This document shows, piece by piece, positions 35,461 to 43,060 of a DNA stretch of 64,000 nt (positions are counted from its first letter, which is position 1; each line of letters opens with the position of its first letter). The DNA is taken from positions 62,001-126,000 of the forward strand of contig JAWKPF010000006.1 of the NCBI GenBank assembly GCA_041390825.1, read 5' to 3'. Source of the stretch: Thermomicrobiales bacterium (lineage in GTDB: Bacteria > Chloroflexota > Chloroflexia > Thermomicrobiales > UBA6265). A model generated the notes under the pieces. That model was not told the DNA's origin and did not search any database. It was given only the letters and a program-made list of their open reading frames with translations. Both the position numbers and the translations under genes were made by a program.

Positions 35461-35493
35461 AGACGGCCTTCGCACGCTTTGCGGCTGTCTTCA
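35458..35493 (+). terminator. Hairpin terminator overlapping a stop codon
   Basis: An 11-bp stem with one G-T pair (35458-35468 with 35483-35493) and a 14-base loop. The first arm starts in the stop codon of the small gene at 35233-35460. Confidence 0.6.
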
Positions 35494-35592
35494 GGCCTGA
35501 CGATTCAGAGCACCCTTTTTCATGGATCGGAAAGCTCTTGATGCGAAATCAGCATTGGTTGCCACCCTTGACTTGCCTGCTGGGCACTTCCT

Positions 35593-35640
35593 TTATCGGC
35601 CTGCGGCCGATCGCAGGGCACAGGTCCCTGCGCTACGATC
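35593..35640. repeat. Dispersed double-palindrome element
   Basis: Two adjoining hairpins: ATCGGCC-TGC-GGCCGAT and CGCAGGG ... CCCTGCG, followed by CTACGATCG. A nearly identical element lies at 34176-34220, and related hairpin cores occur near 17.3, 38.1 and 54.0 kb. It resembles REP/BIME-type intergenic palindromes. Confidence 0.7.
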
Positions 35641-35873
35641 GCCGCACGACAGGAGTGTCGCCACCTCATCGGATTTTGCTCCGAACGAGCGAGACGCCGC
35701 GCGAGCCTCCGGGAAACAACCCATCGTCTCGCCGAGCTCGTACGTCGCGCAAATGCGCAGCGACTTGGGGTGCCTCCGCATCAATATGTAGACCATCCTT
35801 GAGGCTATGGAGAACTGGGAACACTTCAGCCTTGAAGAACGTGACCGGATTTGGGCAACGACGACGGACCCGG

Positions 35874-36716
35874 TTAGCGTCTCCGGCTGATTAGCAGAAG
35901 CAGACATCTCCCAGCGTAATGGTCTTCACACTGGTTATTGCAGTTCGAATATGTTTGATCGCACTCCACGCCGAAGTCGCAGTCCGGCTCGCAGACATCG
36001 CACTGCCACCTATCCTTGTTCCAACAGGTACCGACGTGGATGCCGTCGCTTCCGCCGACGGGACACCCGTCGGGCCAGTGACTGGGCAAGTAGCAGCAGT
36101 AGATCAAGTCCGGGCAGTCATTGATGAAGAGCGAGGCATGGGCGAACTCGGACGCCAGCTCGTCGTCCTGCTGCCGGTCCGCCACTGGAGTCAGGTTCTC
36201 CCCGGTGTACTCGCCCAGGATGTTGGTTTCATAGATCGGCAAGGCGGCCTCGGCGTCGTAGGTTGGATTCGACAGCCCCAGCACCTGGATGTCATCCGTG
36301 CCGTCCGGCGTGCTAACCACCAGCGCAGCGTTGGGCGGGTTGTCCGGCATGAAGCCAAGCTGTACCAGAAGGGTCAGGTCGGAGCCTGACCGGATGTGCG
36401 TTGGGGCCGGTCCGAGAAGATAATCGTCTGGCCGGGGTGACCCGAAAGCGTGAGCACATGGGAACCGCGATCGCCCGCTTCCGAAGACGCCTCGGTGGTG
36501 GGCAGGAAGGTTCCTCCGGCTGCGGTCTGGACGAAGAGGATGGAATTGTCGGCTGCCAGAGAGTCGGTGGCGGTGGGCGTACCCTGCGCTCGGGATATGA
36601 CCGACCCGGCAAGGGCACCGGCGACGCCCAGCGACGCACCCGATATCGCCGAGCGACGACTCAGTTGGGAGTGCTCGAATGCACGGGCAATGCGATCGAA
36701 ACGAGTCGATCCATGA
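35874..36716 (-). pseudogene. Tat-exported Cys-containing protein, frameshifted
   Basis: Two minus frames must be joined. The first (down to about 36405) has FDRIARAFEHSQLSRRSAIS, a Tat-like signal ending VISRAQG, then TDSLAADNSILFVQTAAGG and LTLSGHPGQTIIFSD. The second continues from about 36410 with THIRSGSDLTLLVQLGF, YDAEAALPIYETNILGEYTG and a Cys-rich tail (PDLIYCCYLPS, GTCWNKDRWQCDVCEPDCD, CNNQCEDHYAGRC). A further slip is likely at the very start: ATGGA at 36716-36712 is out of frame with STRFDR. The N-terminus resembles that of the Cys-rich protein at 27985 (MDDRRFDLLARSL). An exported protein of about 280 residues, function unknown. Confidence 0.6.
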
Positions 36717-37226
36717 TGTGTCTCCCCGTGGCTTGGTGACGAGGCTTCTGGTTTGCGGTAGCGTACGGTGAGATCGAGCGATCCACAGAACACTGTCCAG
36801 GCAACGGGATGGGCTGCTGGACTGCTGTCGATTTCGTGAGATTGCTCGCATTGGGTAGGGACTTGGTCATTTGAAGGTGCAGAACCATTCGCCTGAGTTT
36901 GGTGGCCTTTCTGAAGCATTGAGATCGTGCCAGATGCGCTAGACCCCGCCGAGGCCGACTGGTGTACTCCTCTCCGTACGCGGGAATTCGACTCACGCGA
37001 TCTGAACGCGTCAAGTACTTTCAGCCGAACCGATCAAACCGGCCGAACCGATCCCGACGTTCGAACCGACCGAACCGACATAGACGGAACTGCGGGACGC
37101 GTATATGCGCGCTACCAGCGCTCGCGAGACGCGTTGAAATCCGGTTTAGTCCGCTGGCAAAAATCATGGTCCCGTGCGACGGGATTCGGCGTACCGACTC
37201 TTGAAGAGCATCCGCTCATTTCGAAG
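36717..37226. other. Intergenic region with GAACCGA-rich stretch
   Basis: About 500 bp without a supportable gene. From 37023 to 37080 the motif GAACCGA recurs about five times in irregular spacing, giving open but meaningless frames. No promoter or terminator is clear. Confidence 0.4.
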
Positions 37227-37945
37227 CTACGACATTTGCCGAATCGCAATCTGAAGAATCACGGCGAAAAGAATCAGGCAAAAGATCAGCAGTAAACCTC
37301 CGATGGCGCTGTCGCGGTATTCGTCTCCAGTTTGCGGTTCTGGTTGATCTGCGATCAGCTTTGCCATTTCGTTTGCCGGAGGACTTAGCGCGACGGGCGC
37401 CGGCTGGGCCTTCGTGCGCACGCGCCTATCAACGGTTTCACTCCAAGGGGAAGGAACGGGGAAGCTTTCGCTAGCAGTCCGTTGGCGAGCGGCTTCGGCT
37501 ATTCGCGTGGCTTCGGCGACGCGAGCAGCTTCCAACACACGTTGCAGTTCTAGTTGCCTTTGGCGCTCGGCTTCCTCACGTCGAATCTTTTCTCGGTAGA
37601 ACGCACCGATCTGGGAACCGTCAACCAAGTCAATATCAAGCTCGTACGCCAATCGTCGTGCAGGACCGGTAAACGTCGAAGAAGTAACAAAGATCCCGCG
37701 AGCGGCACGCGCTCTCGCGGTCATGCCGAAAAACGTCTGAATTTCCGGCGATCCGATCTTTGCCCTTGCGCGGTAGCGCTTACATTGCGCCACCACGAGA
37801 CGGCCGATATCGTCTTTGCAACGGATGTCTACTCCGAGATCACCAGCCTGCCCCACGCGCCGCACGTCGGAAAAGCCTTCGACCGAAGGTACTCGACCGA
37901 CAGCTCTTCGAACTCTCGTGGACTCAATTCGTAAGGCGAGTTCAT
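37227..37945 (-). pseudogene. Mrr-like restriction endonuclease with C-terminal membrane helix, frameshifted
   Basis: The long frame (37227-37865) encodes the core of an Mrr/restriction_endonuclease-type PD-(D/E)xK domain: GQAGDLGVDIRC (catalytic Asp), then VAQCKRYRAR (Q-x-K) and EIQTFFGMTARARAARGIFVT. A charged coiled coil (REEAERQRQLELQRVLEAAR) and one C-terminal membrane segment (IGGLLLIFCLILFAVILQIA) follow. Its N-terminus lies in another frame: ATG 37945, then LSPREFEELSVEYLRSKAF, leading to a one-base slip in a TTTT run near 37878. With the slip repaired the protein is about 239 residues. Mrr-like enzymes cut methylated DNA; a membrane-tethered form is unusual. No methylase is adjacent. 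Confidence 0.7.
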
Positions 37946-38169
37946 TTGGTGCTAATGATTGATAGTAGTTTGACGAACCGAAATGGTAGCACCCAGCAAC
38001 TCAAGACCCTTTCTACTATGGCCCATCAGTAGAGAAGCGAGCTATGGGCGACGCAGGTTATCGCGCCGGAGCGCGATCGCAGGGCGCGGAGGCATACGGA
38101 AAAACGAGAGGGCAGTCACGCCCTCGGCAACGACCGGGGTGCAGAGTCTGGGGCGCTGCGCGGTTTGCG

Positions 38170-38349
38170 CTAGACCTTGTTCGGGTCGACCATGTACTCC
38201 CACCAGTTGTTGGAGATGCCATCGGTTTGCCGGTGACTTTGGGGATGTGCTCGAACCACCAAAGGTGATGGGCGCGCATGTCGCCGTCCCAGGTTTTGGT
38301 GGTCATCGTTTTGCCCAGGTGTGGGAGCTTTAGATAGGTGCACCAGGTC
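38170..38349 (-). pseudogene. Decayed copy of the 3' end of the GLFG-repeat gene
   Basis: The minus strand encodes LPHLGKTMTTKTWDGDMRAH, then HLWWFEHIPKVTGKP and, after a one-base slip, DGISNNWWEYMVDPNKV and a stop. This matches the last 55 or so codons of the gene at 39126-40538 (LPHVAKTMDNKTWGGGDMRA, DGISNNWWEYMVDPNKV). At DNA level long stretches are identical. The copy ends directly at the stop codon of the PIN toxin remnant, so it is a second 3' end on the far side of the toxin-antitoxin pair. It has no start and cannot be functional. Confidence 0.85.
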
Positions 38350-38768
38350 ACATTCTGAGCTCGTCCAGGAAATCTCTGGGAGTGAGTATCCGAAGTGAAC
38401 CAAGGCGTGTATCGCCGGCGAGTTCCAAGAGGTCGATGTCGCCGGTGACCAGGATGTCCGCGTTTCCGTTCATGCAGCGGAGAGCAGTTGATCATCGTTC
38501 GGATCGCGTGATCGGATGATTGGCTCGATTTTCGATCAATCCAAACAGCGTCGATTGCGAGCAAATGGAGGAAGAGCCTTGCATCGAAGCCCCGAAGTTT
38601 CCGCAACCGATTGTTCCGCGCCTCGGAGAGCACACGGTGATATTCGCGATTGACCCGATCCGTGACAATGAGCGTAAAGCGGCGGGCATGCCACAAATGC
38701 AAGATCTCGAACGGGGGCCCGGTTCGAGTCAACACCCCGCTTACAACGACGTTGGTATCGAGAACGAC
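38350..38768 (-). pseudogene. PIN-domain toxin, frameshifted
   Basis: Reading the minus strand gives VVLDTNVVVSGVLTRTGPP, FTLIVTDRVNREYHRVLSEA and, after a slip near 38500, RDPNDDQLLSAA, and after another slip NGNADILVTGDIDLLELA and LRILTPRDFLDELRM with a TGA at 38350-38352. These are the four acidic blocks of PIN ribonucleases of the type that starts LDTNVxVSG (putative toxin family PIN_3/COG1569-like). Two indels break it as written, and the start codon is not clear. It overlaps the end of the antitoxin gene, as expected for a toxin-antitoxin operon. Confidence 0.65.
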
Positions 38769-39064
38769 GTTAGACGCCGCGCGGGAGGCACGTCTCGTTG
38801 CGTAACCTGGTCGACGAGGCGGTCGACTTCTTCAGAAATTTCGTCCGATGAGAGATGCGCGTTTTGCTCGCGTGCTTCTTCGATAGACGCCCAAGCACGG
38901 TTCCGAATCAACTCACGATAGAGTTCGAACTCGGAACCGGTGAGCAACGCAGCAACGGCCACGCCTTTGTCGCGGAACAGAAGAGATTCGCTCGTCGATT
39001 CCAAATCGGAAAAGACTTCGCCGAGCGGCTTCTTCAAATCTGTCGAAGTTGCGGTACGCACCAT
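38741..39064 (-). CDS. Phd/YefM-like antitoxin of the PIN toxin
   Basis: A 107-residue protein starting MVRTATSTDLKKPLGEVFSD and continuing SLLFRDKGVAVAALLTGSEF, the usual strand-turn of Phd/YefM antitoxins (a DNA-binding dimer with a statement such as 'no, do not modify residue'-type VAALL core). A C-terminal charged segment (EEAREQNAHLSSDEISEEVD) is the probable toxin-binding part. It would both repress its own operon and neutralise the PIN toxin encoded just after it. It is intact although the toxin is frameshifted. Its stop overlaps the toxin start, and its own start is 61 bp from the stop of the GLFG-repeat gene. Confidence 0.65.
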   Translation of the reverse strand: MVRTATSTDLKKPLGEVFSDLESTSESLLFRDKGVAVAALLTGSEFELYRELIRNRAWASIEEAREQNAHLSSDEISEEVDRLVDQVTQRDVPPARRLTSFSIPTSL

Positions 39065-39125
39065 GTCAAATGATCCTGATTGGCAGCCGAGCCTAGATTT
39101 GCACGAATGGTAGCACCGGCCCTGC

Positions 39126-40538
39126 CTACACCTTGTTCGGGTCGACCATGTACTCCCACCAGTTGTTGGAGATGCCGTCGGTTTCGCCGGTGGTCTTGGG
39201 GATGTGCTCGAACCACCAGAGGTGATGGGCGCGCATGTCGCCGCCGCCCCAGGTCTTGTTGTCCATGGTCTTGGCGACGTGGGGAAGCTCGGGGTAGGTG
39301 TACCAGTCGTCGCAGTACGATTCGACCTTGGTGGTGTTGCCCCAGTCGTAGTCCTTGACGCTGTTGGGGGCGTAGTGCATCCAGCCGCATTGCGCGTTGC
39401 CGGGGTTCTGCTTTTCGTACTGGGTGAAGAGCTTCCACATATCCTGCTTCTTGCCGCGGCGCTTGTAGAGCTCGGTCATGATCGATTCGGTGCGATGACC
39501 GAAGTTCTCCAGCATGCAGTCGACGCCGCGTTCCATGTTGAAGCCCATCATGACGAAACGGCGTTTGAAGCGTTCGGTGTTCTTGATGGCGGGGGCGTTG
39601 CACCAGAAGCCGCCGGGACCGCCCATGATCGATTCGTACTCGCCCGCATACGGGAAGGAGAAGACCCAGACCTCGTCGAAGTCGCCGTTGAGAAATCGGT
39701 TTTGCAGGTCGAAGGTTTCGATGCGCTTGTGGTAGTCGAGCCAATCGGGATCGTGCGCTTTCTCTTCGCCGCGCATGACCTTCACATACTGGTCGGGCGT
39801 GTAGGCGAACCCATCGGTCTTGGGGGGGAGGATGTCAGAATCGATCCGCTCGATGATTTCGTAGTTCACGTAGCCGCCGGAGACCTTCTTCAGGTCTTCG
39901 ATGTAGCCCTTGGCGAGCTTGTCCGGATCGTGCCACTTGAAGATCTCGGTCAGCCGCTTGTTGCCTTCGGAAGGAACGGGCGGGTTGTGCACGATCATGA
40001 GCACCTTGGGATAGACGGGCATGATCTGCCGTTCCTGCGGATCGGGTTCGGGCACGGTGCTGGACGGTCCGTCGGATTGCAGTGTGCGGCCGGTGGCTTC
40101 CTTTGCTTTGGCAGGGGGGTCGGCGGCAACAGCCGCGCCGAAGAGTCCCTTGGTGCCGTCGGTGGGTTCGGCTTTGGGCTCGGTCGCGGCAGCGGTTGCG
40201 CTGTCGGTCTCGGAACCGCCGAACAGCCCTTTGGTGCTCGGGGCGTCGGTTGTCTTGGTCTTCCCAGCTGGCGCGGTGGCTGTGTCATCGGCGGCGCCAA
40301 ACAGCCCCTTGGTGCTGGGGGCCTCGGCGGCAGCGGGTTTGGCGCCCGCGGTCGCGGCTGGCTTGGCGGTTTCAGTGGCTTCGCCGCCAAAGAGACCGCC
40401 GGTTGGGCTGCCGGTGCTGGCGGACGATGTCTTGGTCGTCGACTTGGGTTCTTCCGCCTGGGTGGGTGATTCCGTTTTCGACGATTCAGACGAACTCGCG
40501 CCTTTGAGGACTTTTCCGATACGATCCAGAAGGCTCAT
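39126..40538 (-). CDS. GLFG-repeat protein with unrecognised conserved C-terminal domain
   Basis: A 470-residue protein with no family I can name. After MSLLDRIGKVLKGASSS comes a disordered Ser/Thr/Ala/Pro region with four GLFG motifs at residues 48, 78, 104 and 131 (three as TKGLFG). Residues from about 175 form a globular domain: PKVLMIVHNPPVPSEGNKRL, GGYVNYEIIERID, DEVWVFSFPYAGEYESIMGG, GGFWCNAPAI, RGVDCMLENFGHRTES and WWFEHIPKTTGETDG. The Cys, His, Glu and Trp-rich blocks suggest an enzyme or binding site. ATG 40538 is chosen because the 17 residues before it are poor. It is divergent from the dehydratase gene with only 50 bp between them. Confidence 0.7.
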   Translation of the reverse strand: MSLLDRIGKVLKGASSSESSKTESPTQAEEPKSTTKTSSASTGSPTGGLFGGEATETAKPAATAGAKPAAAEAPSTKGLFGAADDTATAPAGKTKTTDAPSTKGLFGGSETDSATAAATEPKAEPTDGTKGLFGAAVAADPPAKAKEATGRTLQSDGPSSTVPEPDPQERQIMPVYPKVLMIVHNPPVPSEGNKRLTEIFKWHDPDKLAKGYIEDLKKVSGGYVNYEIIERIDSDILPPKTDGFAYTPDQYVKVMRGEEKAHDPDWLDYHKRIETFDLQNRFLNGDFDEVWVFSFPYAGEYESIMGGPGGFWCNAPAIKNTERFKRRFVMMGFNMERGVDCMLENFGHRTESIMTELYKRRGKKQDMWKLFTQYEKQNPGNAQCGWMHYAPNSVKDYDWGNTTKVESYCDDWYTYPELPHVAKTMDNKTWGGGDMRAHHLWWFEHIPKTTGETDGISNNWWEYMVDPNKV

Positions 40539-40588
40539 GGGGCCATGCTTTCTACGAACGTCAGAACGATCAGGAGAACAGTGCACCA

Positions 40589-41575
40589 ATGGAAACCACC
40601 GATAGCCAAACGGCCATGCAGTGGAACCCGGTCTCGTTGGAGGAGGCGCGTGCCGCGCGCGAACGCACTCGCGAAATCACGGTGCGCACTCCATTGGTTC
40701 GCTTCGATTATGACACCGATGCGCAAATATACCTGAAGCTGGAGTGCCTCCAGCCTATTCGCTCCTTCAAACTGCGGGGATCGGCAAACGCGATCCTGGC
40801 AGCCGGACGCGAGGCGCTGGCCGACGGCGTCTGGACCAGCTCGGCCGGGAACATGGCGCAAGGAGTGGCCTACACCGCGCGGGAGATCGATATTCCGGCA
40901 GTGGTCTATATGCCGGACACCGCGCCGCAAGCGAAGATCGACAACGTGAAGCGCTACGGCGGCGAGGTGCGCATCCTGCCGGTGATGGAATGGGCCGAGG
41001 TCTTTCGGGACCGGCGCAATCCGGGCGGATCGGGGGTCTATATCCACCCCTACAGCGATCCGCTGGTGATGGCGGGGAACGCGGTGATCGGGCTGGAGTT
41101 GCTGGAAGACCTGCCGGATGTGGATGCCGTGGTGGTGCCGTGGGGCGGCGGCGGGTTGTGCTGCGGCATCGCCTCGACCATCAAGGCGTTGAAACCGGAG
41201 TGCAAGGTCTATGCCTGCGAAGTCGATACCGGGGCACCACTGGCGGCAGCATTCGCGGCGGGCGAATTGGTGGATGTGCCTTTTACGCCCAGCTTCGTGG
41301 ACGGCATCAGCTCGCCGTTCGTGAATCAGGAGATGTGGGCGCTGGCGCAGGAGCTGGTGGATGGATCGCTGGTGGCGACACGGGCGCAGATCGCGGCGGC
41401 GTTGAAATTGATCGTGGAGCGGAACCGGGTCGTGCCCGAAGGGGCCGGGGCGACAGCGGTTGCCACGGCGCTGGCGGGATTGGCCGGTGGCGGGAAAGTG
41501 GCGTGCATCGTTTCGGGCGGGAACATCGACCTGAAGACGTTGATCACGGTGCTGGAGGGCGGGGTTCCGGCGTAA
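40589..41575 (+). CDS. Threonine/serine dehydratase-like PLP enzyme
   Basis: A 328-residue fold-type II PLP enzyme that deaminates a beta-hydroxy amino acid (threonine to 2-oxobutanoate, or serine and related compounds). PLP lysine 61 lies in RSFKLRG; the substrate loop SAGNMAQG and the phosphate loop GGGGLCCGIAS are present, as is the C-terminal GGNID segment. There is no ACT domain, so it would not be feedback-regulated by isoleucine like biosynthetic IlvA; it matches the catabolic/short form. It is divergent from the GLFG-repeat gene. The stop is 61 bp upstream of the first VapB. Confidence 0.88.
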   Translation: METTDSQTAMQWNPVSLEEARAARERTREITVRTPLVRFDYDTDAQIYLKLECLQPIRSFKLRGSANAILAAGREALADGVWTSSAGNMAQGVAYTAREIDIPAVVYMPDTAPQAKIDNVKRYGGEVRILPVMEWAEVFRDRRNPGGSGVYIHPYSDPLVMAGNAVIGLELLEDLPDVDAVVVPWGGGGLCCGIASTIKALKPECKVYACEVDTGAPLAAAFAAGELVDVPFTPSFVDGISSPFVNQEMWALAQELVDGSLVATRAQIAAALKLIVERNRVVPEGAGATAVATALAGLAGGGKVACIVSGGNIDLKTLITVLEGGVPA

Positions 41576-41615
41576 GAAAACCCAGCAGTTCAGAGGTCGA
41601 AGTGCCACCGGTGGT

Positions 41616-41624
41616 ACCATACGT
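41616..41624. promoter_or_regulatory. Candidate VapB1 operator half-site
   Basis: ACCATACGT lies 13-21 bases before the vapB1 ATG. The same CCATAC/GTATGG core forms the centre of the 40-bp palindrome before vapB2 and recurs before vapB3. Confidence 0.4.
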
Positions 41625-41636
41625 TCGAGGTGCCAG

Positions 41637-41870
41637 ATGGAGAAGACGACCGTCTACTTTCCGATCGAACTCAAGCAACGTGTCAAGACGATGGCCCGCC
41701 GCAGCGGGAAATCGGACGCAGAGATCATCCGCGCCGCGGTCGAGATGTTTACCGATCCAGCACGCAACCCTGCCCCCTGGCCGAAATCGGCAGGAATTGG
41801 GCGCAGCGGTCGTGTCCAGTCTGAGCATGTCGACGACTGGATGAAAGAGACCTGGGACCGCGATTGGTAA
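41637..41870 (+). CDS. vapB: Ribbon-helix-helix antitoxin VapB (first cassette)
   Basis: A 77-residue CopG/Arc-type antitoxin. The N-terminal strand KTTVYFPIELKQRVKTMAR and the helix-turn-helix-like KSDAEIIRAAVEMF form the DNA-binding dimer. The C-terminus (SEHVDDWMKETWDRDW) has the Trp-rich toxin-binding tail that also occurs in the other two cassettes. It would neutralise the PIN toxin encoded directly after it and repress the operon. The stop codon TAA overlaps the toxin's TTG start by 7 bases. No strong ribosome site precedes the ATG. Confidence 0.85.
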   Translation: MEKTTVYFPIELKQRVKTMARRSGKSDAEIIRAAVEMFTDPARNPAPWPKSAGIGRSGRVQSEHVDDWMKETWDRDW

Positions 41871-42277
41871 TTCTCGATACATCCGCTCTGGTTGCATTTC
41901 TTGACGCCGAGGATCGGTGGAATGTTCCTGTGACCCGGGCGCTGCGTTCGCACGCAGGCACCCTGGTGATTCCGGTTGCGATCCTGTCAGAGGTTGCTCA
42001 TTTCATCGAGCGAGACCTTGGGCAACACGCATTGCGCGTTTTCGTCGACGACATTGTTACTGGCTCGTTTAGCGTCGACTGTGGCGAGCAGGATTGGCCG
42101 CGTGTGCTCGAACTCGTCGACCGCTACGCTGATCTCGAACTTGGACTCGCCGATGCCGCCGTTATTGCCTGTGCCGAACGCCGAAAGGTTCCTGTGGCGA
42201 CGCTTGATTTCCGCCACTTTGGCGCGGTTGCTCGTGAAGGCGCCATCGACCTGCTCCCAATTGCGATCCGGCCATAG
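41864..42277 (+). CDS. vapC: PIN-domain ribonuclease toxin VapC (first cassette)
   Basis: A 137-residue PIN endoribonuclease; VapC toxins cleave tRNA or rRNA and stop translation. Acidic residues are at Asp5 (VILDTSA), in the SEVAHFIE helix, in LGLADAAVIACAE and in TLDFRHFGAV. It starts with TTG at 41864, overlapping the antitoxin's stop, which implies translational coupling. The sequence after residue 125 (LLPIAIRP) is a few residues longer than in the other two copies. No gene follows before the vapB2 operator. Confidence 0.88.
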   Translation: MVILDTSALVAFLDAEDRWNVPVTRALRSHAGTLVIPVAILSEVAHFIERDLGQHALRVFVDDIVTGSFSVDCGEQDWPRVLELVDRYADLELGLADAAVIACAERRKVPVATLDFRHFGAVAREGAIDLLPIAIRP

Positions 42278-42345
42278 TCTTTACAGGCTGACACGGCCGA
42301 CGGCGTCCCGGGTCAGGGCGGTTGTTGTCGCTTCCACACTGCTCT

Positions 42346-42385
42346 AGAATGCCTCCATGCCATACGTATGGCATGGAGGCATTCT
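42346..42385. promoter_or_regulatory. 40-bp perfect palindrome: likely VapB2 operator
   Basis: Bases 42346-42365 are the exact reverse complement of 42366-42385, with no spacer. The centre is CCATACGTATGG. GGAGG, the ribosome site of vapB2, lies inside the right half (42375-42379), eight bases before the ATG. This suits binding by an RHH antitoxin dimer of dimers, and as RNA it would form a long hairpin hiding the ribosome site. Confidence 0.7.
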
Positions 42386-42387
42386 CA

Positions 42388-42612
42388 ATGAAAAAGACGA
42401 CCCTGTATCTAGAAGAAGAAGTTCTGGCCGAGATCAAGCTCACGTCCCGGTCCGAAGGCCGTTCTGAGGCTGAGATTCTGCGAGAGGCTATAGACGACTA
42501 TCTCGAACGTCGGCGGTCAGCGCTGCCCTCGATCTTTGGACAAGGCGTTGGCACCAAGTTCACCGCGGCAGAATCCGAGGATTGGTTACGCGAGAACTGG
42601 AAGCCGGATTGA
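42388..42612 (+). CDS. vapB: Ribbon-helix-helix antitoxin VapB (second cassette)
   Basis: A 74-residue antitoxin. It begins MKKTTLYLEEEVLAEIKLTS, continues GRSEAEILREAIDDYLE (the second helix of the RHH fold) and ends EDWLRENWKPD, the Trp tail shared with the other two copies. ATG 42388 is chosen over an ATG at 42373 because GGAGG lies at the right distance and the family starts with this lysine-rich strand. The operator palindrome runs up to two bases before the start codon. The TGA stop overlaps the toxin's TTG start. Confidence 0.85.
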   Translation: MKKTTLYLEEEVLAEIKLTSRSEGRSEAEILREAIDDYLERRRSALPSIFGQGVGTKFTAAESEDWLRENWKPD

Positions 42613-43007
42613 TAACGCTCGATACCTCAGCGGTCCTGGCATCAATCGACCGAACCGATCCGAACCACGACCGAGTCATTGATGCGTTGGCCCGCGCACG
42701 AGGTCCGCTGGTGCTTCCGATTGCGATCCTCTCGGAGGTAACCTACCTCGTCGAGGAGAATCTCGGAACCCATATCCTTGAATCGTTCATCTGGACCATC
42801 GTCGAACACCAGTTCATTCTCGATTGCGGCGACCAGGATATCGCCCGTATCCATACACTCGTCGTTCGCTATCGCGACTTGCCGCTTGGATTCTCGGACG
42901 CCGCAGTGATCGCTTGTGGGGAGCGAAACGGCGGTCTCATTGCGACGCTGGACTATCGGCACTTTGGCGTGGTTGCCGGTGAGGGTACGATCCGGATCGT
43001 GCCCTGA
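42609..43007 (+). CDS. vapC: PIN-domain ribonuclease toxin VapC (second cassette)
   Basis: A 132-residue PIN toxin starting with TTG at 42609 (MITLDTSAVLASIDRTDPNH). The acidic site is complete: Asp5, the Glu in ILSEVTYLVE, LGFSDAAVIACGE and TLDYRHFGVV. It overlaps vapB2 by 4 bases, again coupled. Its sequence is closer to the third cassette (ending TIRIVP versus TIQIVP) than to the first. The opposing XRE/NB-ARC regulator ends 54 bp away. Confidence 0.88.
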   Translation: MITLDTSAVLASIDRTDPNHDRVIDALARARGPLVLPIAILSEVTYLVEENLGTHILESFIWTIVEHQFILDCGDQDIARIHTLVVRYRDLPLGFSDAAVIACGERNGGLIATLDYRHFGVVAGEGTIRIVP

Positions 43008-43060
43008 GTCTTCTCGAGGAACTGCCGGACACCTGGACTGACACTGGGGAGAGCGATTGG

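Noticed and set aside
35806..35892. Tiny plus-strand frame (MENWEHFSLEERDRIWATTT)
   Set aside because: Only 28 codons, no ribosome site, and overlaps the end of the opposing Cys-containing gene.
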